A stretch of DNA of 64,000 nt, taken from positions 10,534,423-10,598,422 of the forward strand of contig JAQFVV010012405.1 in NCBI GenBank assembly GCA_028023455.1, read 5' to 3'. The position numbers and the translations under genes are program-made. This DNA is from Epiperipatus broadwayi (taxonomy: Eukaryota; Onychophora; Udeonychophora; Euonychophora; Peripatidae). This document shows positions 35,552-47,584 of this stretch, piece after piece. Every line of letters begins with the position of its first letter. Position 1 is the first letter of the stretch. The notes below the pieces were generated by a model. The model was not told the origin of the DNA. It saw nothing but the letters and a program-made list of their open reading frames with translations, and did no database searches.

Positions 35552-35881
35552 TTCAATTGCAACTACCTTTGCTCATCAATAATCATCATATTTGTATCTT
35601 CATCATTCATCAGGTTAGATCATATGTAATTTCTACCTTAATATAACTTATTTAATACTAGCAAAATAATTGTAATGAGTTTTTAATTACTTATTAAATA
35701 TTTAAGAATGTAGATGTTCAATTGCAACTACCTTTGCTCATCAATAATCATCATATTTGTATCTTCATCATTCATCAGGTTAGATCATATGTAATTTCTA
35801 CCTTAATATAACTTATTTAATACTAGCAAAATAATTGTAATGAGTTTTTAATTACTTATTAAATATTTAAGAATGTCAAAT
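35552..35881 (+). repeat. Tandem duplication of 165 bp, two near-identical copies
   Basis: The segment starting TTCAATTGCAACTACC at 35552 recurs at 35717 and runs without a difference I can see to about 35876. The near-identity in decaying AT-rich DNA implies a recent local event. Confidence 0.92.
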
Positions 35882-36454
35882 CAGTTACTTTATTGTTGTA
35901 CAAAATCTATACCTAACTCAATAATAAACATTAAACTTAATACAAAGAGAATGATATGTAATTACACATTTTTACCTAATGTATTTTATGATTTCCAAAT
36001 TATTTTTATAACTGCTTCTAATGAATTTTGTGAGATGATCAATTAATGAATATTGTCTCATTTAAATATCATTAATCCATAAATTTGCATTGTAAAATTG
36101 AATGACAACCAAGCACATTTACTTATTTTAAATTAATTCAAAATTTATTAACAAATTAGTATTGCAAATAAATTTAAAATATATGCATGAAATTCTATTA
36201 TACTTTATGCAATAGGTTTTCAATTGACATTAACTTTATATTAAAATAAGGGATTACACATCAATCTCCATTTATTGGATACTAAATATAAAAACATGTT
36301 TACATAACACGGTTATGTTGCAGGACATTTATGCTTTCTGAAATATAGTTAATTCATATATATATAATACTTATTTGCTAATATAAATTTAAGAGAACAA
36401 AATAAAATAAATACTTATTATAATATGATTCTTTTGAACTCCTGATACAAGTGG
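35882..36454. other. AT-rich non-coding stretch
   Basis: Nothing recognised; an ATC run near 36456-36468 is the tail of the next RTE copy. Confidence 0.5.
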
Positions 36455-37326
36455 TATCATCATCATCAACCATTATCAATTCACTGCAGGATGAAGGTCT
36501 CTCCAAGTTTAATCCATTTTTTCTGATCTTTAGCTTCTCTTCTCCACATCACCCCTGCACACTTTCTTATTTCATCTATCCTTCTCACATGTGGTCTCTT
36601 TCTGGGTCTTTTACAATCTCTTGGAATCCAGTTTAAAATTTCAACTGTCCATCTATTATCTCTTCTAGCAATATGTCCAGCCCAACTCCACTTCAATCTT
36701 TTAATTTTTTCAATGAGGTCAGTAACACCTGTTTGTTCTCTTACCCATACATTGCGTTTTCGATCTCTTCTTCTTACTCCCAACATACATCTCTCCATAC
36801 TTCTTTGAGTGGTCTGAAGTCTCTGTATTGCTTTTCTATTAAGTGTCCAAGTCTCAGATCCATAAGTAAAACTGGTAAAACACATTTGTTAAAAACCTTC
36901 CTTTTCAAAGACATAGGCATATTGCCTTTTAGTATCAAGTTATTTCTACCAAAAGCACTCCAACCAAGTTTAATTCTATGATTAATTTTTTCCATTACAT
37001 TTCCATCTGTATTAATAATCTGACCAAGGTATTTGTAACTGTTAACTTCTTTTAATTCATCATTATCAATCTTTATTTTCATATTTTGAGCAAATCATTT
37101 AAACATTACTTTAGTCTTTTTAACATTTATCTTTAGTCCTACTTTCATCTGATAACTCCTGCAACATTTCCTGCAGCTCTGAAGCATTATTTGCAAAAAC
37201 AACTACATCATCTGTGAAATCTAAATGACTTAAATAATCTCCATTTACTTTCACTCCTTTAGTTTCCCATTTTAATCCACAAAATACTTCTTGCAGCACT
37301 GCTGTAGAAAGTTTTGGAGATATGGA
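36455..37326 (-). pseudogene. 5'-truncated RTE-type LINE copy, antisense
   Basis: The minus strand matches the RTE ORF2 from the DSISPK region (about 37320) through the catalytic region, YKYLGQIINTDG and RSMERCMLGVRRRDRK to LGETFILQ, then the short repeat tail. Two frames are needed (minus 36774-37082 and 36481-36885), so there is a frameshift near 36850. The RT region upstream of 37082 also needs shifts. This copy keeps GSETWTLNRK intact, so it shows the ancestral Trp lost to a stop in the 5.4-kb copy. The 5' end stops sharply within the RT domain, as in incomplete reverse transcription. Confidence 0.88.
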
Positions 37327-37454
37327 GTGGTATAGCCAAAGTTAATTTATAATTAAAAAACCAAAAAAATAAAAATTTAAAATCAAAGTAATATGCCACA
37401 AATATAAATTCAAACTTAGAAAGACATAACTGTCTCATAAATTAAAAAAAAATA

Positions 37455-38030
37455 AAGTCATATTTTACATGACTCAATTTTTAAGCTTGTAAATAAAAAA
37501 AGAGATAGATATTTTAAAATGCTTTGTTTAGCTGACATTTATCAATAAAGCTTGTGAAAGCAAATTAGCAGAGCTCTTCATTTTTTATTTGCAAGCTTAA
37601 AAATTGAGTCATGTGATATATGACATTGATATTTTGTTGACTATTTATAGTCTTTGCTTTAAAGTATTAAGTAATTTTATATTGCTAAGGCTATTAATAT
37701 ATGGTTTGGCTTTATATATCTCAGCCCTATATAGCTATTTAAGCTAGATATCAGTGTTTGAAGACATTTAGGTGTCTAAAAATTTCAGATTTTCTACTTA
37801 ATAGTTAATGTTTAGATAAATGCTGTTTTTGACTTGGTATTTTTAGATCTAGTGTTTGTAACTATCCTAGCACCTTACTGAGGAGTGCCAAAACATAAAA
37901 CCATTGGTCTGAGACTAAGAAGTAGTTTTTAAGATAGAGATTTTTAAATGTTTTGTTTAGCTGGCATTTATCAATAAAGCTTGTTTAAGCAAATTAGCAG
38001 AGCTCTTTATTATTTTTATAACTTTCTTAT
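37455..38030 (+). repeat. Diverged HHR-bearing monomer array, 429-bp period
   Basis: The block GCATTTATCAATAAAGCTTG (or with GACATTT) occurs at 37531 and 37960, exactly 429 bp apart, each followed by AAATTAGCAGAGCTC. Between them lies a unit with the same order as the 26-kb monomer: GTCTAAAAATTTCAGA, a hammerhead-like motif, then the GCTTGTTT-AGAGCTC-like segment. At its left end 37455-37500 is an inverted copy of 37584-37632 (around CAATTTTTAAGCTTG), echoing the inverted/direct arrangement at 26 kb. Confidence 0.7.
37860..37927 (+). ncRNA. Hammerhead-like ribozyme motif in the 37-kb monomer
   Basis: Outer stem I is AACUA (37860-37864) with UAGUU (37923-37927). Inner stem I is CUUA with UGAG. 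The core is a consensus CUGAGGA (37878-37884), and stem II is a weak GUG/CAU. The GAAA segment reads AAAA, so the key G is lost. Stem III is ACC/GGU with loop AUU, then C17 at 37909. The G loss and short stems suggest an inactive relic, but the ordered set of helices matches copies B and C at 26.6-27.1 kb. Confidence 0.55.
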
Positions 38031-40865
38031 ATTTAGGTATGTAAATATATTACTACTAACCTAAAATTGTATTATTATTCATATCAATAAATACTATATA
38101 TTTTAAATGAAAAGAAAAAAAGTATATAGTAATAATAATGATACATATAAGCAAATAACCTGAGTAATAATCTTTAAATATGGCCTTTCTAAAATAGTCC
38201 CATAGTTCTAGTGTTTTCTATTTTTTTAATCATGATTCAACATTTTATTCCAGAAAAAAGTAGAAATACCATGAACTATAAGATTTGAAGCACATTTTGT
38301 TAAATTGATTATCTTTTCATTTAGCAGATATTTAATTTATATAAAGTTATACATGTGCAAGCACTAATTTATTTACATGATGATGGAATGTAGATATCTT
38401 TTCATTTAGCAAGTAATAAATTTAAAGAACATTACAAATGAAAATAAGTCAGTTTCATCTATGATGGCGCTATGGAAATTGAACCAATTTTTTATCTGAT
38501 ATATAAATTATCCATCAAGCTTATAAAATTATACACTAACATATTATGGTATTAGCTATAGACTTTATCAATGAAAAGTAAGTAATGTCCATTTTTAAAG
38601 CAAAGAAACTTACTGACGGTTTTAAAAATGCTAAGAATTAATTTTCATATTTCAATAAAACATCATCTCTCACAAATTTAATGACCTTATCTGGACAACA
38701 GATGAACATTATTGCTTGCAGACTATCATTCTATCTATTTTACACTCATTAATGTTTAAAAATAAAAATCATAAAAATAAGTTTGGATTTGTTTCCAATA
38801 AAGCTAAAGTAAAGAGAAAAGTTTTTTTCTTATTCAGCTCTATTTACAACTTTTCCTATTAATGTTAGAGTAACTACAGCAATATCTTTTATTAACTCTT
38901 TAGCCAATTCCAACCAGCATTTCTCAAATAAAAATTTTATTACATAAAATAATAACAAATAAAAAAATAAATCACAATTATCATACATAACAAACATTTA
39001 CATTTTAAAGATACAAATAAGATCCTTTCATTCCAAAAAAAAATAAACAATTAAGACTACTTTTTTTTCATACTGAAATAAACTTTTTACACATGTCTTT
39101 CAAATATAATATTATAAAAATAAAACAATAAATATACTAAAATCATTAAACATTTAGCTGTGTTTCTTGTAATCTATTATGGTGAATGCAATAATGAAAA
39201 TGTACATAATAAAGAAATAATAAAAATTTCATCAATACTTTAAACTTTATTATTCACATATTCATTTTTAAAATTAATAAAGTTAATTTACAATCTCATA
39301 CAATACAATTGATAAACAATTTTTATATTAATATTATCATGTCATAGCAACATAGTTCAATGCTTCATAGGTTAAGATATCCACCATCAAAATCAAACAA
39401 GAAAGAAAAAAAAATGACTAACATTTTATCACATATTGAAACTCATCTCAAACTTCAATAAATATAGTATATGTTTCTTTTTTGTCAATAAATATTTTAC
39501 ATTTATTTTTTTATTATTATTCATATTCAAATTTATTAATTGAAATTTTAAATAATGTTGATGCAGTGTTTGAAATGAAATTCATATGCAAATCATTTGC
39601 ACCAATTTTTGCTTATGAATGCTGATTTTTTAAAGAAGTATGCTTTAGTTACACAATCAACAAAAATTAAGATTTTATTCTGCAATTCTATTTTTTTCTA
39701 TTTTAATTGATTGTAAATACTTTTTTGTGAATTAGTTATGAAATTCAATGAAAACATATTTTTAAAAGATATATACCGTTTATTGCAAATTACTGAGATC
39801 TTATAGAAATGATGTAAACATGATTACAAATTTGGTGTGCTAACACTTTGATGGACAGTTTTCTGGAAAAGAATATCTTACATTTTACAAAATTTGAAAA
39901 AAATATATTGTATAAAAATATGATAAAAATTGATTACAAAATGCGACCCAAATAAACAAAAAAAGCAAACTAACAGAATTTCTATATTAAATAAAAACAT
40001 TTAATAATTTAATTTAAAAAAAATGACATTGCATAAATAAATTGAGATTGTACATAAGTGGTATTAAAAATAGAATAATGCATAGAGCACATATATTTAT
40101 CCATGTATTTCATACTAGTGTATGTGATTATGTCCAGTAGATGACATTCCTTTCAAAACAAATAATATAACTTTCTACATATTATTTTATTATTATAAAA
40201 ATGAATTAGTTTTTCTTTCTTTTTTATTTTGAAAATGGATGATTTATGTTTTAAACAAATTTAACACTTCATTTTTTTTTTTTTGATTTGTGATTAAATT
40301 GATAATTTATTACTTATATAATGCATATAATGAATTTTTTTACCATTCACTAGCAGCTATATTTTGATATCTCTGTAGTGGCAGTTTTAGTTATATTTGC
40401 AATATTTTCTTTTTACAATTAATTAAACTTTATTATATGTCATGTTTTGAGAATTTTTACATTAGTTATTAAAAATGTACATTTACAAATGAAAAACATT
40501 TAAAAATATAATATTTTAACTTGACAAATATAGAAAGGAAGTACTAAAATGAAATAATAATGACAACAGTATTTTTTCTTATTGAGTGATTGTTTTTTCC
40601 CAATACAAACAAGAATTCGTATTCGGACATTATAAAGCAATGAAATAATGATTTAAAATGTAAAATTGTATTTATAATTTTTAAACTATTACAAAATACA
40701 ATTACATTACATTTATGAAAATATTTCTTTTCAGCAAATGAATCACAATTTCCCACTTTACTGTTATTATAGTTTTATTTGACTTGTATTCTTAAAAATA
40801 AATCTTTAGAAATAAAATATAATTATAGTCATGAATATTTTTAGTTTAAAATAAAATATGTTAAA
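38031..40865. other. Long AT-rich non-coding stretch
   Basis: About 2.8 kb without supported coding or RNA features. A 17-bp word TATCTTTTCATTTAGCA occurs at about 38311 and 38396. The 70-codon minus frame at 40544-40756 shows no motif. Confidence 0.55.
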
Positions 40866-40867
40866 TT

Positions 40868-41080
40868 ACCATCATCATCATCATTTAAAATCATTATTGA
40901 TTAATTAAAGCTATTCAAGTTCAATCCATTTTCTCTGATCTCTAGCTTCCCTTTCCACCTAACATAACACCAGCATACTTCCTTATTTCATCAATCCATC
41001 TCACATATTGTTGCTTTATAGGTCTTTTACAATCTCTTGGAATTCAGTTTAAGATTTCATCTGTCTATATATTATAATCT
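40868..41080 (-). pseudogene. RTE 3'-end fragment, antisense
   Basis: An ATC-repeat tail at 40870-40884 is followed on the plus strand by sequence matching the family 3' end (TCAATCCATTTTCTCTGATC, then TCTTTTACAATCTCTTGGAAT). On the minus strand this corresponds to the C-terminal NWIPRDCKRP to KLGETF region. Only about 200 bp remain. Confidence 0.8.
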
Positions 41081-41727
41081 AAATTAACCTTTAAAAGTGT
41101 TGAATGAGCAATATGGGAATGAACTATGAAAAATCTATATTTTTTCTAAAGTAATACAAAAATGCTTGCTGTCAAAATCTGAGAACAAAAAATCTACTAA
41201 TCAGTGGCACTGTCAGATCCTTTGCATTATGATAGATACTACTGATATATGGCATCACTAGTGGCTCTTTTAAATTTCTGATATCTGTATAATACTAACA
41301 TTTTTCAATTATTAATCAATATAAATTTTATACTGGCCACTAAGCATACACAAAGCCAGCAATATAACACTATAGATATCCACAAGAGAGCAAAAAAATC
41401 AAAAAGTGTCAACAACAACACCATCAGAATCTGATGAAGACATGCAATGGAAAATGATGTCTTTTAGTTGATAAAAATGCTTCTATGTCTTGGATCAATT
41501 TCAAATGAAATTTTAAACTGTTTTTTTTAAAAAAATGAAAAGAAAATAGTTGACTGAATTTACAGAAGATTTGAGAGTTCAGGCCATACAAAGGATATTT
41601 TGAGAGTAGAAAATGATAGCTGCCACATTGGAAAATTATACCGTATTTACAATTAAAATTTACAACCTTCTAAATATCACATGATCATTATCTCTTACAC
41701 TAACACATAACTGTTATTAAACAAGCA
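41081..41727. other. Non-coding stretch
   Basis: No gene. CTGATGAAGACATGCAATGG near 41429 has hammerhead-like wording but no convincing stem I (see rejected items). Confidence 0.45.
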
Positions 41728-42040
41728 AAACTCTCCATACAGTAGTGCCACCCTGTGCCAACCAGAGTAATCAATGGATGCCAGAAGGCTTGGGCATAAA
41801 ATCCACATCTAGTGCCTACTCATCCAATATCCCTAACCAGGGTAATCAATAGATGCCTTAAGGCTTGTGCATAAAATCCCCATATAGTGCCTACACATCC
41901 AATATCCCCTTGACTGGGATATAGGATGAATAGGAACTAGATGGGGATTTTCTGCACAAGGCTTCTGACATCCATTGATTACTCTGGTTGCCACAGGTTA
42001 GCACTACTGTATGGAGAATTTTACCTGTTTAACCTTCTAA
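41728..42040. repeat. Foldback of the 32-kb HHR-family tail
   Basis: The left half carries AACTCTCCATACAGTAGTG, then two head-to-tail copies (period about 75 bp) of a block with GTAATCAATGGATGCC, GCATAAAATCC and CATCCAATATCCC. The right half carries one inverted copy ending CACTACTGTATGGAGA. The tail is the one seen in the plus direction at 32240-32340. The 88-codon frame here is a by-product. Confidence 0.75.
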
Positions 42041-42955
42041 ATAATTTAATAATTTTGCCTTTTTTATTTTTGTTTGTTTATTATATTTTAGTAATAGATA
42101 TAAGCAAAGTAATAAATATTGGAAGAATGGATGGATTGGTTATTGTATCTATTTGTAATATCTCCTATACTATTTCTTGTAAAAATAAAGCCATTTATTC
42201 ATTTTAAATAAAAATATCTAAATCCAAATAAACTTAAATGTGTTGTCTATATTATCTATCAAAAATATAATAGATTGATTATCTGTAAAAATGTAAAGAA
42301 TTGTTCAAAGGTTGAAACATTAAAAAATTTACACAACAATGACCAAGGAGTTCATTATACTTATTTTTCTATTATCTTTTCGATTCTTTTATAAGTTTTC
42401 GTAAGAAAATAAGCTTGTTGATTGATCAATATGTGAGATATCTGTTTTGCCATGATTTTAAAATAGTGTTTATGAATGTTTTATTTGTTTTTTTTTTTAT
42501 TTCAGTAATATAATTTTTATGTTATTTTTAAATTCTCTTAACTTATTTATTATTCATCATTTGTAAAAGAATATAGTCATTATACTTTAGAATTAAAACA
42601 TATATAAATACAACAAATAAAAAAAATGAATTTTACAATAGGTATACAAACCTACATATATACATTTACATTCTAATATGTCACACTCTGTTTTTTAATC
42701 TGCTTATTTGACATTTTGTGATTTTGTTTACATTTTCAAAAGCAAAGGTTTATTTAGAGAAAAGAAAAAAAAATCACTTTGCCCAATTGTAGCTTTTAGT
42801 TGTATTTGTCTTGGGCAGATTACCCTAGTCAATGCAATTAATATTGCATCTCTTTAGAGATTATTTGAGATAATACTTGTAATATAAATACAGTTTGCCT
42901 TATTTGAAAGAATCATGTTCAAAATAATGACACTTAAAATAAAATAAAAATAATC
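42041..42955. other. AT-rich non-coding stretch
   Basis: Nothing recognised. Confidence 0.5.
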
Positions 42956-42976
42956 ATAAAATATTTTATAGAAAAT

Positions 42977-43073
42977 TCAAGCGTTGGTAGTCGAGAGATC
43001 AGCACAGCTGCTTTACAAGCAGTTGTTCAGGTTAGCGGGTTCGCTTCCCGGCCGATGCTATGACACATGAAAA
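42977..43073 (+). mobile_element. tRNA-derived SINE with 18-bp target-site duplication
   Basis: The best-preserved SINE of the window. A 7-bp acceptor-like stem can be drawn (AGCGUUG with CGAUGCU). An A-box-like TGGTAGTCGAGAGA, an anticodon-like arm GCUGC/GCAGU with a 7-base loop containing UUAC, a long variable region and a B box GGGTTCGCTTCCC follow in order. The tail ATGACACATGAAAAAA comes next. Perfect 18-bp direct repeats AAATATTTTATAGAAAAT flank it at 42959-42976 and 43074-43091. It is a retroposed tRNA-like unit, not a working tRNA gene. Confidence 0.92.
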
Positions 43074-43339
43074 AAATATTTTATAGAAAATCTTTTACTA
43101 TTCTAATATTTCAAATGACCTATGCAATAAGGGGCATCTTTGTACAAAAATATTCAATTAGATCAAATTCAGCAAGATGTTTATAAATGACTTTTATAAT
43201 AGATTTATTAATTAATTTTATTTATAAAATATTATGTATGTTATAGATTTTTTTTCAATGTAAATGCAATTGCTGATATTTTCAAAAATTTCAGTTAGAT
43301 TTATATTTGTTGGTGATTTAACCTTTCACATTTTAATTT

Positions 43340-43611
43340 TTTTTTGACAACTTATTTCTCAGGAATACTGGTGGATAGTGCCAAAGTTGGTTGATTTTAT
43401 AATCAAGTTTAACTTGTCCTCCTTGCCCACCAGTCACTTTTTGGTGATGCAAAGAGGATTTCGTCAAATAAGCCCCATGTGTAAACTTTGTAATATGCAT
43501 GAAGAAACACTGGAGCACATCTTTTATGCCTGCTCATACTTGAGTTGCACTAGAAACAAAATTATTGCAAGCATTTCCTTTGGCTGTGGCAATGTCTTGT
43601 CAATTGATTGA
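43340..43611 (+). pseudogene. LINE ORF2 C-terminal fragment with CCHC motif
   Basis: The frame reads PKLVDFIIKFNLSSLPTSHF, then CKLCNMHEETLEHIFYAC, giving C-x2-C-x8-H-x4-C, the zinc-knuckle pattern common near the C-terminus of LINE ORF2 proteins, with an ETLEH core. It stops at 43609-43611. It differs from the fragment at 34.2 kb in sequence but shares the knuckle spacing. It is slightly less AT-rich than its surroundings, consistent with a former coding sequence. No RT domain is visible upstream. Confidence 0.65.
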
Positions 43612-44144
43612 GCAATTAAAGAAGGAAACTATGCAACTATCAGGCTAGCAGCATGCTTACTACATGCCTTATAGATCACTAGGTGCCAACATATCTTCAG
43701 ACAAGGACACAGTGATCCTTGGAGAACTTTTAAAACAATACAAATAAGCATGAAGAACAGAGATTGCCTCCTTGTGCCAGAGCTTCTCTTTGTAAGCACA
43801 TAGGCACAGATTAACATATGTGATGATGAGATGACATCTTAGACTACTGCACTAAATATTATGATGACAATGCCACACAGATTAGTTGCAAAACTTTGAA
43901 CTTCTATATGAAACTATTGTAATTTCCAAATGTAGCTACCTGACACTGTAAATTTTTTCTTAATAAAAAAAAAAGTTCAATTTAATTTTTATTTTTTATT
44001 TAATAAATTAATTATTATTCTTTATTATAGTTCCAAAAATTTCAAATAATTTTTTTAGAAATATAAGTTTACAAATGAAAATCATTCTTAAAAATAGTAT
44101 TTCAACTTTACAAATTTAAATAAACTTAATAAATTTAAATATAG
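43612..44144. other. Non-coding stretch, possibly 3' part of the preceding LINE
   Basis: Sequence to about 43970 keeps a more balanced base composition, then an A-run near 43966-43975 and AT-rich DNA. The first ~350 bp may be the untranslated tail of the LINE fragment ending at the A-run. Confidence 0.4.
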
Positions 44145-44158
44145 AACAATAGCTTTTT

Positions 44159-44248
44159 TTTAATGTGTCAAAGTATCCACCAGGAAGCGAACCCTGGGAC
44201 AACTGCTTGTAAGGCACTCTGCTAACCACTCGGCCACTAAAGCTTGAC
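44159..44248 (-). mobile_element. tRNA-derived SINE, antisense, 14-bp target-site duplication
   Basis: On the minus strand it reads AGCTTTAGTGGCCGAGTGG (a good A box), then GCCTTACAAGCAGTTG, GGGTTCGCTTCC (B box) and a TTTGACACATT tail ending in an A-run. Perfect repeats AACAATAGCTTTTT at 44145-44158 and 44249-44262 flank it. It is the same family as 10649-10742 and 42977-43073. Confidence 0.9.
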
Positions 44249-44262
44249 AACAATAGCTTTTT

Positions 44263-45004
44263 GTTTTTTCTTGACTACCATGACTACAATAACATGCAAA
44301 AATAAAAGCAGTTTTAACATTATTTCTAAAAACCAAACTAATTATACTTAATATTATGGATATTAAAATGTTCATGGCTTATGACACTGACTATATAAAA
44401 AACATTATGACATTGTTTATGATCTTTTGAGAGATTCTAAATATTATAAAGCAATTTTATATTTCAAAATATAATTTTATATATTTATTTGTGATTAAAA
44501 TTTATTCATTCATGTTTAAAAATATATAAACAATCTATGAAAAATATAAATTTTCAAATTCAAAATGTAAACAAAAAATGAGAGTGTACTCAGACCTGAA
44601 AACAAAAACAAACTACCAAATAACAATATTGTTGACTTTTTGTGTTAAATTTCTCTGTACAATATTGACAATTTATGATGTTTTAAAACTAACAAATAAA
44701 TATTATTTTGATGAGTTTTACTATCAAATGGATGCATGAATTGGAAAACATATGCTGCACATAACCACAAGAGGGTGAATTTAATCTGCCACCCTAAGGA
44801 ACAATTAGTGGTATTGCAACTTTGCAATCAGAACTCTGAAAGAATTAATAATATTAAATAATAAAATAAAATAAACAATTTTAAAAAAAAAAATATTTAG
44901 GTTTTTAATTGTGTGGTGAACACATTTCAACATTATTATTGATCTTTAATTTTGAAGATTTTTATTTAATTGTATTTTTAATAAAAAAAAAAAAAAACTG
45001 AGAC
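44263..45004. other. AT-rich non-coding stretch
   Basis: Nothing recognised; short frames here have no motif. Confidence 0.5.
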
Positions 45005-45268
45005 AGAAACAAAACTCTCCAAACAGTAGTGTCACCCAGTACAAGCCAGAGTAATTAATGGATGCAAAAAAAATTTGTGCATAAAATCCAAATAGTGCCT
45101 ACTCATTCAATATTTCCAGTCTGGAGAAATTGATAAGTAGGCACTAGATAGGGATTTGGAGCTATTGAATGAGTTACTAGATAAGGATTTATGCACTAAC
45201 TTTCTGGTATCCATAGATTTATCTGGCTTGCACTGGGTGACACTACTGTATGGAGAGTTTTGCCTCTG
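45005..45268. repeat. Foldback of the 32-kb HHR-family tail, second copy
   Basis: The left arm starts AACTCTCCAAACAGTAGTG and the right arm ends CACTACTGTATGGAGAGTTT. In between are GCATAAAATCC, TAGTGCCTACTCATTC and the mirrored TAGGCACTAGATAGGGAT. The centre is near 45125. It matches 41728-42040 in family but was rearranged differently. Confidence 0.75.
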
Positions 45269-46275
45269 TTTCAGCAGCTTGCATAAGCATAGGTAATAGT
45301 AATCATGTGAATAAGAAATTATTTGTTTTATTCTTCCATAACTACAAATTTAATTAAAAGCATAAATTCAAAACATATGATTAATCTGAAAATGAATATC
45401 AATTTTTCTAATGAAAAAGATTATTAAACAGAACACACCCCCATTAAAACCAACAACATCATTTTAGACTTTACCAAAAATAAAAATAAAATAAAGTATT
45501 TTAATAAAAATAAATTATTTGAAATATACTTAAGGAAAATTTTGTTAAAAAAATAATTTTTTAAATATTGAAAATAGTACAGTATTTGAAATATTAAAAG
45601 CTATTTTTTGCTTACAAAAACAAACTATAAAGACTTGTATTCAGAAGTATCTTTTTCTGAATGGACAATTGACTAAATTTCTATTGAAAGCTATTACATT
45701 CAAATAAAATCTAAATGTAAATATCTTTTTCTTATTAAAAAATAAATATTTAATAATTTATAAAAATTTAAACAATAAACTTCTGAATATATTAAGTTCA
45801 ATCTTATTTCTTTTGTTTCATGATGTAAGTAAAACCCTACATTGCTAAATACAGATACATACTTTTGGCTTTATGTAGAATGAGTACAGCATCTTTACTT
45901 TCATACATATTTTTTTCCATTATTTTATTTTGATTACTAATAGCAGATTGCATCCAGGTACCATAGTTATAACTATATTTTTATTATTAGCAATCTTTAA
46001 AATTATAATAATAATTACTTTCATTTAAGATGTCAAGTTAGGATTCTTGCTGTTAAAATCAAATATGCTCACTTTTTGACCACAAAAAAAAGGTCATGTA
46101 AGAAGTTAACTTTTAATATTTTAAATTTTATTTTGAAAATTTAATATTATAATTTTATTATTTTATTAAATTAAAATAAACAATGTGTGTGCATATTGAT
46201 TTATATTTGCTTTAATTTATTAAATATTTTTGATCAATTTTTCTGAGTTGACTTAATTTGGACTTCAATTATTTT
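45269..46275. other. AT-rich non-coding stretch
   Basis: Nothing recognised. Confidence 0.5.
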
Positions 46276-46535
46276 TTATCTAACATATATATAATAAGGG
46301 ATTTGAACCAAGACTTTCAAACTCCCTCCAGCTATCCAATCCATTTTATACAACTGATACTTATGACAACATACATGTGAAAATGATAAATGATCTCTGA
46401 TATACATATTTTTTGCTGAAACAGCTCTTATTAGTTGGTCCAGATCATCATCCCTCACACATATATACAATCAGTGCTCATACTTTATATTAAAATAGAA
46501 AATCTTCAAACTTTAATGGACAAGCTTCAATATTT
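46276..46535 (-). repeat. Interspersed ~400-bp repeat, antisense copy
   Basis: On the minus strand this aligns with 10380-10620 and 61735-61985. The plus-strand left end GGGATTTGAACCAAGAC is the complement of a B-box-like GGTTCAAATCCC end. The block GGTCCAGATCATCATCC is the complement of the family's central segment. Confidence 0.7.
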
Positions 46536-46554
46536 GCTAATCTTCAATTCTTCA

Positions 46555-46992
<438 letters not shown>

Positions 46993-47322
46993 TGTATCAA
47001 CATTGTGTTGGCACATAATAATTTTGTTTAAAAAAATTATTAAAATAAAAATCTTTTGACAAAGAAAACATAACATTACAAGTCTAAAAGTTTTATAAAA
47101 GAAGTAAAGAGTTTTTTTTATTATTATTAATTGAAATATAAGTTAAAAGTTTAAAAATATAAATCTCTGTTTATTTAAGTTAAAGAAAAAAAAAGGTCAT
47201 CTTAAAACTAAATAGTGAATGGATCTCAAATTATATATGTGCGTGCAATTGTAAATTGTAATAAATATATGCGTATTAAATATTAAAAATAAATGAAAGT
47301 TAAAAAATTAAAAAACACTCAG

Positions 47323-47420
47323 CGATGGCTACTAATTAAAAATATAAAACAATGAGTTCTGCGATGGCTACTAATTAAAAATATAAAACAACAAGTTCAG
47401 TGATGGCTACTAATTAAAAG
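47323..47420 (+). repeat. 39-bp tandem repeat, about 2.5 copies
   Basis: The word GATGGCTACTAATTAAAA starts at 47324, 47363 and 47402, giving a period of 39 bp. Degenerate GCTACTAATAAAA follows near 47440. It lies 90-190 bp upstream of a TATA box, like enhancer repeats in a promoter or LTR U3 region. Confidence 0.85.
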
Positions 47421-47506
47421 CTTATCTCCAAAAGATTAGCTACTAATAAAAAGAACTTTGACAACAGATACTGCTGGAGGATATCAAAATGACAACACGT
47501 CTTGTG

Positions 47507-47514
47507 TATAAATA
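47507..47514 (+). promoter_or_regulatory. Candidate TATA box
   Basis: TATAAATA lies 3' of the 39-bp repeats. About 25 bp downstream is GGACAGTTAGTT, which could serve as an initiator (A of CAGT at 47533). In AT-rich DNA TATA-like words are common, so only the combination with the repeats and a downstream splice-donor consensus makes it worth noting. Confidence 0.35.
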
Positions 47515-47532
47515 GTCAATTTTTTATCGGAC

Positions 47533-47584
47533 AGTTAGTTGCATTTGAGAATCAATTGAGATAACAGTTCAGTACAATCTATAG
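47533..47584 (+). other. Candidate short 5' exon ending at a GTGAGT donor
   Basis: If transcription starts near 47533, the sequence runs 52 bp to CTATAG followed by GTGAGTTA at 47585, a good splice donor. No coding potential is visible in the exon. It could be the 5' end of a host transcript or of an LTR element; no downstream exon was identified. The 98-codon minus frame at 47621-47917 has no recognisable domain. Confidence 0.25.

Noticed and set aside
35552-35881. CRISPR-like or satellite array
   Set aside because: Only two copies with no spacers; a simple tandem duplication in a eukaryotic context.
41425-41475. CTGATGAAGACATG...GGAAAA as a hammerhead
   Set aside because: The core word and a small stem II can be read, but stem I pairs poorly and no cleavage triplet is framed by stem III.
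42977-43073. Functional tRNA gene
   Set aside because: Target-site duplication, A-tail, mismatched T-stem and related copies nearby show it is a SINE.
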